From the NCBI GenBank assembly GCA_946410665.1, contig CAMKBC010000004.1, positions 1-41,814 on the forward strand: a stretch of DNA of 41,814 bases, given 5' to 3'. The translations under genes were made by a program, and so were the position numbers. Origin of the DNA: an uncultured Clostridia bacterium. Its GTDB lineage: Bacteria > Bacillota > Clostridia > TANB77 > CAG-508. Under the pieces are notes generated by a model, which worked only from the letters and a program-made list of their open reading frames with translations, ran no database searches and was not told the DNA's origin. The stretch's first letter is position 1. The number at the start of each line of letters is the position of its first letter. Positions 1 to 7,950 of this stretch are shown here, piece by piece.

Positions 1-118
1 CGCATTATTTATTGGTTTCTCAAAAGATTCATCATTTACTTTTCAATGTACTTTTGTTTATATCAGCCGTTTAAAGGCTAATATAATGTTCCACAAATTC
101 TTGAGTGGAACGTTTAAG

Positions 119-147
119 ATTATAACCTACTAAGAATTGTTTGTCAA
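119..147 (-). promoter_or_regulatory. Consensus promoter P2, firing left out of the window
   Basis: On the minus strand the -35 is TTGACA (142-147) and the -10 is TATAAT (119-124), with a 17-base spacer. Both hexamers match the sigma-A consensus exactly. It sits about 177 bp downstream of a second leftward promoter. Tandem perfect promoters are typical of rRNA or other very highly expressed operons. The gene it drives is outside the window. Confidence 0.8.
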
Positions 148-295
148 TACATATTTTAAAAATATTTAAATATTTTTTAAAATATTTTTAACACTAACTC
201 CAATTCTCTGTAATGCCTGATTTTAAAGGGCAAAATAAAAAACTAGCAGTCGTTTTAATATTAAAACTCAACTAATCTCTCATTGGTACCTCTCA

Positions 296-324
296 ATAAT
301 AGCACGCTTTTTATGTTAAGTCAA
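296..324 (-). promoter_or_regulatory. Promoter P1, firing left, upstream of P2
   Basis: On the minus strand the -35 is TTGACT (319-324) and the -10 is TATTAT (296-301), spaced by 17 bases. It lies just after the terminator of the 885-aa gene and points the same way as P2, so the two probably drive the same operon to the left of the window. Confidence 0.65.
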
Positions 325-395
325 TACATTTTTTCAATTTATTTTGGCTTTTTTGTATACTATACCGGGCGTTTAGAAGATTATGGTTTTGTATC

Positions 396-433
396 AAAAA
401 AGGAAATGACTTTTAAATCATTTCCTTTTAAAA
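396..433 (-). terminator. Rho-independent terminator after the 885-aa gene
   Basis: On the minus strand an AAAGGAAATGA/TCATTTCCTTT stem with an 8-base loop is followed by TTTTTT. It lies about 20 bases past the stop codon. It insulates the 885-aa gene from the leftward tandem promoters. Confidence 0.85.
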
Positions 434-454
434 TCCTTCAATTACTTGATATTT

Positions 455-3112
455 CTACATTTGTGTACCACAGTGGCTGCAGAATTTTGAGTCACCATCT
501 ATAACTGATCCGCACATTAAGCATATTCTTCTTGTTGGAGCTTGTTGTGGTCTATCCATCGCCATTAAGCTTTCATATGGATTAACCTCTTGCGCTATCA
601 TATTTTTGAATTGCATTCTTCTTTGTTGTTGTAATTGATATTGTTGTTGTGCCATTGCGTTAATATTGTAGTTTGGTACCGAACCATTGTTGCTCTTTGC
701 AAATTGTATTCCTATTCTGTATTGATCGTTCATATTGTTCATTTGATTAGCATAACGCTGCATATATTGTGCATTCATCATATTACGTTGCATATTGTAT
801 TGTTGTGCCATCATATTATTTCTTTGCATAACTTGTTGATAGTTGTTTTGATTTACTTGTGTATTTTGTTGTTGAGTTGGTTGTTGAATTGGTGATTTCA
901 TAGCAGCACTTGGATTTAGTTGTTGTCTATTTGCTTGATTCCAGCTATTCCATCTTTCTACTAATTGTTGTTCATAACTTTTTGGTTCTTCAACTTGTGC
1001 TTCAACTGGAGTATGATATTGTTGTGTTTCATTTTCTTCTTTTGCTTCTACAGCGCTTTGAGCCTGCTCCTTTTCAGGAGCTTGCTTAAAACCCAAGCAA
1101 GTTCTAAACCTTAAATCATCTTCATCATCTTGTACTTCAAATGTATCTTGATCTTCTTCTGCAAAGTTCATTGCAAATCTATTTTCTTGAACTGGTTCTT
1201 CCTTAACTTCTTGAATTTCTTGAATTGGTTCTTCTGTGATTTCTTCTACTGGTTGTTCTACTTCTTCAATAACTTCTTCAATTTGTTGGATTGGTTGTTC
1301 TATCTCTTCTATCTTTTCTTCATTATTAAGATTGATCGCATCTTCTAATACAAATTCGTTTTCTTCTATTTCTTTTTGAATGTTCTCTTCTGCTTTACTT
1401 TCATTATCTTCTATTTGAGCGACTTGATCTAATGTTTCGATCATTTTTTCTTGCTCTACTATTTCTTCACTTTGTGCTACTTCTTCAACTACTGCTTCAG
1501 CAGGTTGTTCTTCAACTTTTTGAACTGAATCTTCTACTACTTCTTCAATTTCTTGAACTGGTTCTGTTACTTCTTCAACAGGTTGTTCTGTTACGAAGTT
1601 TCTTTCTTTATCTTCTTCTAACTCATTTTCGAATGATTCGAACAATTCAAGAACTTGATTTACATTGCTTTCGCTTTCTGTTTCTTCAACTTTTTGAATT
1701 GGTTGTTCTTCAACTTCTTCAATTTCTTCGATTTGTTGAATTGGTTGTTCCTCAACCTCTTCTATTTTTTCAACAGGTTCTTCTACCACTTCTTCAATTG
1801 TATCTTCAATTTGTTGAACTGGTTGTGCAAATTCCTCATCAAATCTTTTTTCGATTTCTTGGAATGATAATTCTGGTTTTTCTTCAATCTCTTCAATCTC
1901 TTGAACAGGCTCTTCTAAAATCTGTTCAACTGTTTGTTCTGCTTCTTCTTCGATTTCTTGTTGTTCTTGTTGTTCATCATCTTCTAATATTTTAAAGATA
2001 TCAGCATATTCTGTTCCTGCAACATTTAATTCGCTGTTTGCATTGCTTGAGAATATATCTTCGAATTCTGCTAATCCTAATTTATCTAATTCAGAATCTA
2101 CTTGAACTACTTGTTCTACCTCTTGAACTTGCTCTTCAGGTTGTTCTTCAATTTCTTGAATTGATTCTTCTACAACTTCTTCGATTGGTTGTGTTGATTG
2201 TTCATCAATCTCTTCAATTTGTACAACAGGTTGCTCTATAACTTCTTCAACTGTACTTTCAATTTTTTGAACTGGTTGTTCTGTTTTTTCTTCACTAACT
2301 TCTGTTATATTAGAAATATATTTTTCTATATCTTCAACATTTAAATTTGAAAATAATTTTTCTTCGTTTTCAACAATTTTCTTTTCGCTACTTTTTGTTG
2401 ACTTCTTTACTGTTGATTTTTTTGTTGTTGACTTTTTTGTGTCTGTCTTTTTTTCAGCTGCTTTCTTTGTTGTTTTTGTTTCAGCTTTTTTTGCTGTTGT
2501 TTTCTTTGTTGTTTTTGTAGCAGTCTTTTTAGTAGCTTCTTTTTTTGTTGTCTTTGCTTCAGCCTTTTTTGCTGTTGTTTTCTTTACTGCTGTCTTTTTT
2601 GCTGGGGCTTTTGTTGTAGTTTTCTTTGTTGCTGTTTTCTTTGCTGGAGCCTTTGCAGTTGTCTTTTTTGCTGCAACCTTAGTTGTAGTCTTCTTTGCTA
2701 CTGTTTTTTTAGTAGCTGGCTTTGCAGCCTTTGTTGTTTTAGTTGCTTTCGCTGCAGTTTTCTTAGTCGCTGTTTTCTTCGCTGGTGCTTTTGCAACAGT
2801 CTTTTTTGCAGCAGTCTTAGTTGTAGTCTTCTTTGCTACTGTTTTATTAGCAGCTGGCTTCGCAACTTTTGCTGTTTTAGTAGCTTTTGTTGCTGCTTTC
2901 TTAGCTGGTGCTTTTGCAACAGTCTTTTTTGCAGCAGCTTTAGTTGTAGTCTTCTTTGCTACTGTTTTCTTAACTGCTGTCTTTGCAGCTTTTGTTGATT
3001 TTGTTTCAACTTTCTTCGTAGAAACAGCTTTTTTAGCGGCTTTTTTAGCAGTAGTTTTTTCTACTGTTTTTTTAGTCTTCTTTACTTCGTCTTTTAACCC
3101 CTCTTTTTTCAT
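455..3112 (-). CDS. Low-complexity protein: basic KT/A-rich head, acidic middle, C-terminal zinc ribbon
   Basis: This 885-residue protein has no recognisable enzymatic domain. Residues 1-245 are almost all Lys, Ala and Thr in histone-H1-like AAKKT repeats. Residues 246 to about 710 are strongly acidic, with a recurring E-E-x-x-E-Q-P-V/I-Q-x-I/V pattern. About 715-860 is rich in Gln, Asn and Met. The last 25 residues form a zinc ribbon of the CX2CX10CX2C type. The Lys-rich head resembles bacterial H1-like DNA-binding tails (for example AlgP or HctB types), so nucleic-acid binding is plausible but inferred. There is no signal peptide or membrane segment, so it should be cytoplasmic. A GGAGGG site precedes the ATG. 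The gene is monocistronic, with its own consensus promoter, a WalR-like box just downstream of that promoter, and a strong terminator. Confidence 0.85.
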   Translation of the reverse strand: MKKEGLKDEVKKTKKTVEKTTAKKAAKKAVSTKKVETKSTKAAKTAVKKTVAKKTTTKAAAKKTVAKAPAKKAATKATKTAKVAKPAANKTVAKKTTTKTAAKKTVAKAPAKKTATKKTAAKATKTTKAAKPATKKTVAKKTTTKVAAKKTTAKAPAKKTATKKTTTKAPAKKTAVKKTTAKKAEAKTTKKEATKKTATKTTKKTTAKKAETKTTKKAAEKKTDTKKSTTKKSTVKKSTKSSEKKIVENEEKLFSNLNVEDIEKYISNITEVSEEKTEQPVQKIESTVEEVIEQPVVQIEEIDEQSTQPIEEVVEESIQEIEEQPEEQVQEVEQVVQVDSELDKLGLAEFEDIFSSNANSELNVAGTEYADIFKILEDDEQQEQQEIEEEAEQTVEQILEEPVQEIEEIEEKPELSFQEIEKRFDEEFAQPVQQIEDTIEEVVEEPVEKIEEVEEQPIQQIEEIEEVEEQPIQKVEETESESNVNQVLELFESFENELEEDKERNFVTEQPVEEVTEPVQEIEEVVEDSVQKVEEQPAEAVVEEVAQSEEIVEQEKMIETLDQVAQIEDNESKAEENIQKEIEENEFVLEDAINLNNEEKIEEIEQPIQQIEEVIEEVEQPVEEITEEPIQEIQEVKEEPVQENRFAMNFAEEDQDTFEVQDDEDDLRFRTCLGFKQAPEKEQAQSAVEAKEENETQQYHTPVEAQVEEPKSYEQQLVERWNSWNQANRQQLNPSAAMKSPIQQPTQQQNTQVNQNNYQQVMQRNNMMAQQYNMQRNMMNAQYMQRYANQMNNMNDQYRIGIQFAKSNNGSVPNYNINAMAQQQYQLQQQRRMQFKNMIAQEVNPYESLMAMDRPQQAPTRRICLMCGSVIDGDSKFCSHCGTQM
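2597..2968 (-). repeat. Three imperfect 41-46-aa Lys/Ala/Thr coding repeats
   Basis: Within the 885-aa gene, protein units start with KTVAKKTTTK at about residues 49, 90 and 136. Each runs through AAKKTxAKAPAKK before an ATK/AKPA segment. The repetition is visible in the DNA as recurrent near-identical blocks of about 120-140 bases. It is an internal coding repeat and could vary in copy number between strains. Confidence 0.75.
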
Positions 3113-3164
3113 TGTTTCCCTCCATTTTTGTCAAAACAAAATCTTTAATCTGTTGTTTTTTATT

Positions 3165-3181
3165 TGTAATATTTTTGTAAT
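3165..3181 (+). promoter_or_regulatory. WalR-like box downstream of the 885-aa gene promoter
   Basis: The plus strand reads TGTAAT, five bases, TGTAAT (3165-3170 and 3176-3181). This is the TGTWAH-N5-TGTWAH direct repeat known for WalR/YycF. It lies between the -10 (3193-3198) and the start codon, roughly +5 to +21, a position that would suit repression. A PhoP-type box read on the other strand is an alternative. Confidence 0.5.
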
Positions 3182-3192
3182 TTTACATCAAA

Positions 3193-3221
3193 ATTATATA
3201 TTAACTACATATAATAGTCAA
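3193..3221 (-). promoter_or_regulatory. Promoter of the 885-aa gene
   Basis: On the minus strand TTGACT (3216-3221) and TATAAT (3193-3198) are separated by 17 bases. It lies upstream of the 885-aa gene, giving a 5' leader of about 75 bases. Confidence 0.8.
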
Positions 3222-3246
3222 CGAATTTTTCACTCATTTTTCTATT

Positions 3247-5211
3247 TTATTTGTCGTAAATTCCGATCAAGTCGTATGGGCCGTATCCGCCTGGTAATGC
3301 GGTTTTCATACCAATTGCATACATCTTTGGATTAGCTTCTTGAGTAAATAAACTCAACAAGTCTCCACGGCTATAATAATATGTTTCAAATTTATTTCTT
3401 CCCTTATTAAACATGGTCAATATTGTAGGTCCTATAAACTTAACTTGAGAAGTTTCTGACTTCACTAGTCCATTGTAATTTGAATATCCTTTTGTTTGTA
3501 ACACGCTCTCTTGATTTGTATCTGCTTTATCTATTGGATATAAGTAATAGCATACTCCTAATTCGACTATTTTCTTTCCTTCATGTCTATTTATATTTCC
3601 CTCAAATTTTCCGTCTGCCATTACCTTGGTTTTATTGTATATTATAGATAATTGTGTATCTATTCTTGTAGCAATAATGTTTGTATCATCTACTATTGAA
3701 AAAACACTAGCTTCGTTTCCTGTTGTGTTTAGTTTTCCTAAAACTCTTCCATCAGTAGTTACATAGCTGTTATACTCCGCATTCATAAATGGTATTGAAC
3801 CATCTGCATATGCATAAATTACTTCATTTTCTTCTCCATTGATTGTGAATTTATCGTAGAACATATCTTGTGCATTAACACTTACTTTAGTTTTTGATGG
3901 TAAATGAATTAATTTGTATTCTTTTTTGTATCTATAAAATTCTTGAATAGCATCCTTATGTTCATCAGTAATATTGAATACTGTTTCTTTATGTTTTAAA
4001 TACTTTTCTAAGAATGGAACTTCTGCGCTATTCTCTTTTGTCATAGCAATTTGAAGTATGTTTTCGCTTAATCTGTCATTTTTAAAATATAAGTACTTGT
4101 AGTTCGCATTCTCTTCGAATTCTTTTAATTCAGGTGTTGCGTCTATTTTGTAGTATGCATTAATTTTTGTTTCAAATCCATAGTCTTGTTCTGATAATGT
4201 TTTTGTCTCTTGAATGATTCCTTCTGCTCTTTCTTTATTTTCTTCATATTGAATGCTTACAGATGATGCAAGATCTCCCGATTCTACTGCTTGCTTTATT
4301 AAGTAGTATACTGTTCGATATGCTTCTCCATCATATCTTTTATCTAGTTCAATTAAAACTTTTCCTTCTGTATTTAAAACTTGTACTTTATCTTTTTGCT
4401 TTGCAATTAAAACTTCTACTGTATGGTTGTTATCTGGGTAATTAATTTTCCATGTATAGTTATCATTAAAGTTTGATAATTGTTCTGCTGTTATTCTAGT
4501 TAAATATGTTCCATTTTCATCTAAGAATTGATATTCGCTTTCGCTTGATTTATATATGTAACCACTCTTTTGTTGATAATCTCCTATTTCTTTTAATCCT
4601 GATAATAAAACTTCTTTATCTTTTCCATACATTTTTCCAGGTTCAATAATTTGGATTACTAATGCGATTGCAAAAATTCCCCAAAGTATTGGTACTATCA
4701 TCTTTGAAATAAGATTTGCAATTCCTATTGCCTCTTCTTTCTTTCCAACACTCTTAACCTTGAAAGCTTCATCTATACTTGTAGTTTCTTCTGTACTTTC
4801 TTCTTGCTTGTGTTTCTCAACTTCTATATTAATTGCATTTAACTCTGTTGCATTTTTCGTTTTTGGAATAAAGAAACATTCTACTATTGATAATAAAGCT
4901 ATTAAAACTGTTGTACCTTTAATTATTAACAAACTTGAATTTATATCGTTATCAATGCTTGCTGATATTCCTAACATAACTACAATAATCCATAATATAG
5001 CTATAATACCATCTAATACTGTTGTTGCTCTATTTCTTTTATATGCTGATATAGCTAAAATTCCATTTGCTATAACAATTAAAAATAGTAATGCATAAAA
5101 CACATTTTTATATCCTGCATAATAGTATATATGATTGTACATTGTTGAAACAAATACAACAATTGAAATTAGTACGTTTCCCGCACTCATTATCATACTT
5201 TGAAACTTCAT
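3247..5211 (-). CDS. Polytopic membrane protein with large soluble C-terminal domain, unknown function
   Basis: I do not recognise this 654-residue protein. It has four hydrophobic segments near residues 7-25, 36-56, 64-84 and 93-112, a charged linker at about 115-165 rich in Glu, Lys and Thr, and a fifth segment at 168-189. A soluble domain of about 460 residues follows. The number of segments puts this domain outside the cell if the N-terminus is cytoplasmic, but the topology was not computed. The domain contains short beta-rich phrases built around aromatic residues and DG turns (for example TEGKVLIEL, TTDGRVLGKL). They recall WG/propeller-like repeats but are too irregular to assign. The start is an ATG with a GAGGT site. 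It has its own promoter and lies downstream of the ftsZ terminator, so it is not strictly part of the ftsAZ operon. Confidence 0.85.
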   Translation of the reverse strand: MKFQSMIMSAGNVLISIVVFVSTMYNHIYYYAGYKNVFYALLFLIVIANGILAISAYKRNRATTVLDGIIAILWIIVVMLGISASIDNDINSSLLIIKGTTVLIALLSIVECFFIPKTKNATELNAINIEVEKHKQEESTEETTSIDEAFKVKSVGKKEEAIGIANLISKMIVPILWGIFAIALVIQIIEPGKMYGKDKEVLLSGLKEIGDYQQKSGYIYKSSESEYQFLDENGTYLTRITAEQLSNFNDNYTWKINYPDNNHTVEVLIAKQKDKVQVLNTEGKVLIELDKRYDGEAYRTVYYLIKQAVESGDLASSVSIQYEENKERAEGIIQETKTLSEQDYGFETKINAYYKIDATPELKEFEENANYKYLYFKNDRLSENILQIAMTKENSAEVPFLEKYLKHKETVFNITDEHKDAIQEFYRYKKEYKLIHLPSKTKVSVNAQDMFYDKFTINGEENEVIYAYADGSIPFMNAEYNSYVTTDGRVLGKLNTTGNEASVFSIVDDTNIIATRIDTQLSIIYNKTKVMADGKFEGNINRHEGKKIVELGVCYYLYPIDKADTNQESVLQTKGYSNYNGLVKSETSQVKFIGPTILTMFNKGRNKFETYYYSRGDLLSLFTQEANPKMYAIGMKTALPGGYGPYDLIGIYDK

Positions 5212-5247
5212 CTTTCTACCTCATTAATTTATTAAATATCTCTTAAA

Positions 5248-5276
5248 ATTTTAACATTGCAAAATAAAATTATCAA
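5248..5276 (-). promoter_or_regulatory. Promoter of the 654-aa membrane protein gene
   Basis: On the minus strand TTGATA (5271-5276) and TAAAAT (5248-5253) are spaced by 17 bases. It lies between the ftsZ terminator and the ATG at 5211. Confidence 0.65.
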
Positions 5277-5299
5277 CAAAAAAATTATTTTAGAAGTTC

Positions 5300-5333
5300 A
5301 AAAAAAGGACTTGCAATTATTTTTGCAAGTCCT
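5300..5333 (-). terminator. Rho-independent terminator after ftsZ
   Basis: On the minus strand a perfect 11-bp stem AGGACTTGCAA/TTGCAAGTCCT with a 6-base loop is followed by seven T residues. It lies about 55 bases after the ftsZ stop and ends the ftsA-ftsZ operon. Confidence 0.9.
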
Positions 5334-5388
5334 CTAAATTTTTACTATTTTTACTTTTTTCTGTATTTTCAAAATTGTTTTTCAACAA

Positions 5389-6504
5389 TTATTTTTTTCT
5401 ATTTTTTAATAAGAATGCTGGGATATCAACTCCACCATCTGTTCCTTCTTTGCTGCTTGTTGGAGTTGGTGTTGGTGTTGGTGTCCAAGGTGTTGTTGGC
5501 TTTGCTGCAACATCTCTTACTCCTGGTTCTTTATCAAATCCTGTAGCAATAACTGTAATAACGATGTCTTCATCTAATGTTTCATCTATTACTGCACCGA
5601 AGATAATGTTAGCTTCTGGATCAACACTTCTTTGTACTAATTCAGCTGCAATGTTAACTTCATGTAATCCTAAGTTAGCTCCACCAGTAACGTTGATGAT
5701 AACTCCTCTAGCACCTTCAATAGATGTTTCAAGTAATGGAGATTGGATAGCTTGTTTTGCTGCATCTTCTGCTCTGTTTTCTCCTGATGCTCTACCAATT
5801 CCCATGTGAGCCATTCCTGTATTTAACATAACTGTTTTTACATCTGCAAAGTCTAAGTTTACAAGTCCAGGAATCTTGATTAAATCAGAAATACCTTGAA
5901 CTGATTGTCTTAGAACGTCATCTGCCATTTTGAATGCTTCTACCATTGTTGTGTTTCTATCAATAATTTGTAATAGCTTATCATTAGGGATAACAACTAA
6001 TGTATCAACTTTGCCTCTTAAGTTTTCAATTCCTCTTTCAGCTTGGTTTTGTCTCTTCTTACCTTCAAATGTGAATGGTTTTGTTACAACAGCAACTGTT
6101 AAGATTCCCATTTCCTTTGCAATACCTGCAACGATTGGAGCAGCTCCAGTTCCTGTTCCTCCACCCATACCAGATGTTACGAATACCATATCAGCACCTT
6201 TGATAGCATCTGAGATGATTTGTCTACTTTCTTCAGCAGCTTGTGTTCCTAATTCAGGATTTGCACCAGCTCCTAAACCTCTTGTTAATTTCTCACCGAT
6301 TTGAATTTTTGTTCCAGCTTTTGAAAGCATTAATGCTTGCTTATCTGTGTTGATTGAAACAAATTCAACGCCTTCGATTCCAGCTTCAATCATTCTATTT
6401 ACCGCATTATTACCAGCGCCACCTACACCGATGACTTTAATAACTGCTGTATCTTCTGTACTTTCCATTTCTTCATAGTTATTATAGTTATTATCCATTA
6501 ACAT
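5389..6504 (-). CDS. ftsZ: Cell division protein FtsZ
   Basis: FtsZ is the tubulin-like GTPase that polymerises into the division ring at midcell. This 371-residue copy has the N-terminal nucleotide-binding [13 protein letters not shown] (about 26-38), the tubulin signature GGGTGTG at 114-120, and the T7 synergy loop [10 protein letters not shown] short Thr/Pro linker (TPTPTPTPT) leads to the conserved C-terminal peptide [12 protein letters not shown] that binds FtsA and other tethers. An upstream in-frame ATG at 6519 is unlikely because GGAGGG (6510-6515) sits five bases before the ATG at 6504. It is the second gene of the ftsA-ftsZ operon, 38 bases after ftsA, and ends at a strong terminator. 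No sporulation sigma genes follow it. Confidence 0.98.
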   Translation of the reverse strand: MLMDNNYNNYEEMESTEDTAVIKVIGVGGAGNNAVNRMIEAGIEGVEFVSINTDKQALMLSKAGTKIQIGEKLTRGLGAGANPELGTQAAEESRQIISDAIKGADMVFVTSGMGGGTGTGAAPIVAGIAKEMGILTVAVVTKPFTFEGKKRQNQAERGIENLRGKVDTLVVIPNDKLLQIIDRNTTMVEAFKMADDVLRQSVQGISDLIKIPGLVNLDFADVKTVMLNTGMAHMGIGRASGENRAEDAAKQAIQSPLLETSIEGARGVIINVTGGANLGLHEVNIAAELVQRSVDPEANIIFGAVIDETLDEDIVITVIATGFDKEPGVRDVAAKPTTPWTPTPTPTPTSSKEGTDGGVDIPAFLLKNRKK

Positions 6505-6509
6505 AGCTA

Positions 6510-6515
6510 CCCTCC
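6510..6515 (-). promoter_or_regulatory. ftsZ ribosome binding site, decides the start
   Basis: GGAGGG on the minus strand lies 5 bases before the ATG at 6504. It falls inside the longer open frame beginning at 6519, so the inner ATG is the likely start. Confidence 0.85.
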
Positions 6516-6542
6516 ACATTTTTTATTTATGATTTTTATTTA

Positions 6543-7766
6543 TTATGAATAAAAGAATTCTTTGATTCTATCCCAAACTTTAGTAAAGAAGTTTTCGTCT
6601 GATTTAGAATCAACATTGCTTGATACCGTTTTTGTAAATGGTATTGAAGCAATATATTTAACAAGTGCATACGCTGTACTATAAGTTGGTCGTACAGAAT
6701 TTAATGCTTTTGTTGTTGCCATTTTTACTGGAATGTTTAATACAATTCTTCCGACTATATCACTCTTGCTAATATTAGCAATGCCTTGTCCTATTAATAT
6801 AACAGTATTAATATTTGGTTTTAAACCATTTGCTGTAATATCTTTATTTACTAATTCAAAGATTTGTTCAACCCTTGCTTCAATTATTTCAACTATTAGT
6901 GAACTCTTTATTATTTTGTCTCCATCCTTAACAGTTGTTAGAACAACTTCGTTGTCTGAGTCCATGTAAGACTTTAATGCAAGTCCATATTGTTTTTTTA
7001 ATTTTTCAGCTTCTTCATAAGAAATATTTAAAACTTGTTTAATGTCATTTGTTATATTTCTACCACCAACTGAAATTGTATTTGTGTAAAGAATTGTATT
7101 TGATGCAAATACTCCGATATCTGTATTTGCTGCTCCAATGTCTAGTAACATAACAAAATCTCTAAGATCTGTTTCATCTAGAGCGATTGCTTTATTTGCT
7201 AAAGTTGCTGGAACCATTCCATCAATCTTAACATTTATTCTTCTAAATACACTCTCTATTGATTTTATAAACTCTCTATCTGCTAATAAAACTTGTGCGT
7301 TCAATGTAAATGATTCACTGAATGCTCCTATCGGATCATCTGTAATTCTTCCATCATCTAGAACAAAGTTTTCTGCAAGTATATCTATCAATTGTTTGTC
7401 TTCAGGTATTTCTACTTCTTTAGCTTGTGATATTGCAGATGCAACATCTTTAGAAGATATGCCTGAATATTTATCTTTAGCTTCTTTTGTAACACTGTTT
7501 TGAACAACCGTAACGTACTTGCCAGGTATTGTGATATATGCAGAATTAATTGATATGTTGTTTTCTTTTTCGATTGTACTTACTGCTTCTGCAATTGAAT
7601 CTGCTAAAGCTGATTCATCAATTATCTTGCCTTTTTGGATTCCGCTACTTTTGCTACTTGATTTGCATATGACTTCGATTTGGTTAAAATTGTTCACGTC
7701 GCCAACCACAATGCTGATCTTTGATGCGCCAATATCGATGCCCACAATTATATCTCCTACAGCCAA
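6543..7766 (-). CDS. ftsA: Cell division protein FtsA
   Basis: FtsA is the actin-like ATPase that tethers FtsZ to the membrane and recruits later division proteins. The protein (about 407 residues) opens with the actin-family phosphate loop GIDIGASKI and carries the second phosphate loop LLDIGAANTDIG. The SHS2/1C-type domain includes AYITIPGKYV. The C-terminus ends with a short amphipathic helix, KVWDRIKEFFYS, fitting a membrane-targeting sequence. Every candidate start is non-ATG. I chose TTG at 7766 because GGGGGAG lies six bases upstream. TTG at 7784 and GTG at about 7745 are alternatives. It has its own promoter with WalR-like boxes and is followed by ftsZ. Confidence 0.95.
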   Translation of the reverse strand: MAVGDIIVGIDIGASKISIVVGDVNNFNQIEVICKSSSKSSGIQKGKIIDESALADSIAEAVSTIEKENNISINSAYITIPGKYVTVVQNSVTKEAKDKYSGISSKDVASAISQAKEVEIPEDKQLIDILAENFVLDDGRITDDPIGAFSESFTLNAQVLLADREFIKSIESVFRRINVKIDGMVPATLANKAIALDETDLRDFVMLLDIGAANTDIGVFASNTILYTNTISVGGRNITNDIKQVLNISYEEAEKLKKQYGLALKSYMDSDNEVVLTTVKDGDKIIKSSLIVEIIEARVEQIFELVNKDITANGLKPNINTVILIGQGIANISKSDIVGRIVLNIPVKMATTKALNSVRPTYSTAYALVKYIASIPFTKTVSSNVDSKSDENFFTKVWDRIKEFFYS

Positions 7767-7772
7767 AGTAAA

Positions 7773-7779
7773 CTCCCCC
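7773..7779 (-). promoter_or_regulatory. ftsA ribosome binding site favouring the TTG start
   Basis: GGGGGAG on the minus strand lies 6 bases before TTG at 7766. The more upstream TTG at 7784 has no comparable site. Confidence 0.7.
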
Positions 7780-7817
7780 TTCAACCAGTCTATTATATTT
7801 ATTTAATTACGAGAGTT

Positions 7818-7846
7818 ATATTATAATATTAAATAGCAAAAGTCAA
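7818..7846 (-). promoter_or_regulatory. ftsA-ftsZ promoter
   Basis: On the minus strand the -35 is TTGACT (7841-7846), with TAATAT (7818-7823) at 17 bases or TATAAT (7820-7825) at 15 bases. The -35 lies inside one arm of a 19-bp inverted repeat, and three WalR-like half sites lie just upstream. Confidence 0.7.
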
Positions 7847-7916
7847 TAAAAACTGAAATGTTTTTGTAATGTTTTTGTAATTAGTTTGTAATTTATTTTT
7901 CAGTTTTTATTGACTT
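7840..7916. repeat. 19-bp perfect inverted repeat overlapping the ftsA promoter
   Basis: The arms are 7840-7858 and 7898-7916 and are perfect reverse complements (core AGTCAATAAAAACTGAAA). The 39-base interval between them holds the TGTAAT repeats. Each arm carries a TTGACT hexamer, one facing ftsA and one facing away. It may be an operator, a paired promoter element, or a cruciform-forming sequence. Confidence 0.8.
7865..7892 (+). promoter_or_regulatory. Triple WalR-like box upstream of ftsA
   Basis: Three TGTAAT hexamers at 7865-7870, 7876-7881 and 7887-7892 are separated by five bases each (11-bp period). This matches the WalR/YycF pattern TGTWAH-N5-TGTWAH. In Bacillus subtilis YycF is known to act at an ftsAZ promoter, which supports the reading. 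The boxes lie about 18 bp upstream of the ftsA -35, a position consistent with activation. Confidence 0.6.
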
Positions 7917-7950
7917 CTCTCAACTTCACTATTTTCAATATTTTCGAACT

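Larger units (their letters stand above)
1..454. other. Non-coding left-edge region with tandem leftward promoters
   Basis: I see no credible gene in this stretch. It holds two minus-strand consensus promoters, described separately. Downstream of the left one is a leader with a 7-bp hairpin (GTTCCAC/GTGGAAC, 88-111) and a smaller AGCC/GGCT hairpin (about 65-79). Further left, the minus strand reads ACATTGAAAAGTAAA, which resembles the CTTTGAAAACTAAA element of Firmicute rRNA leaders. A 16-bp AT palindrome lies at about 251-266. The terminator of the 885-aa gene closes the region at 396-433. Confidence 0.6.

Noticed and set aside
3100-3246. Terminator after the 654-aa gene
   Set aside because: No hairpin with a T-run was found there; the transcript may read into the 885-aa gene.
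2439-3335. Plus-strand 298-codon frame rich in Phe, Val and Ala
   Set aside because: It is the antisense shadow of the Lys/Ala/Thr repeats of the 885-aa gene, has no ribosome site and runs through that gene's promoter.
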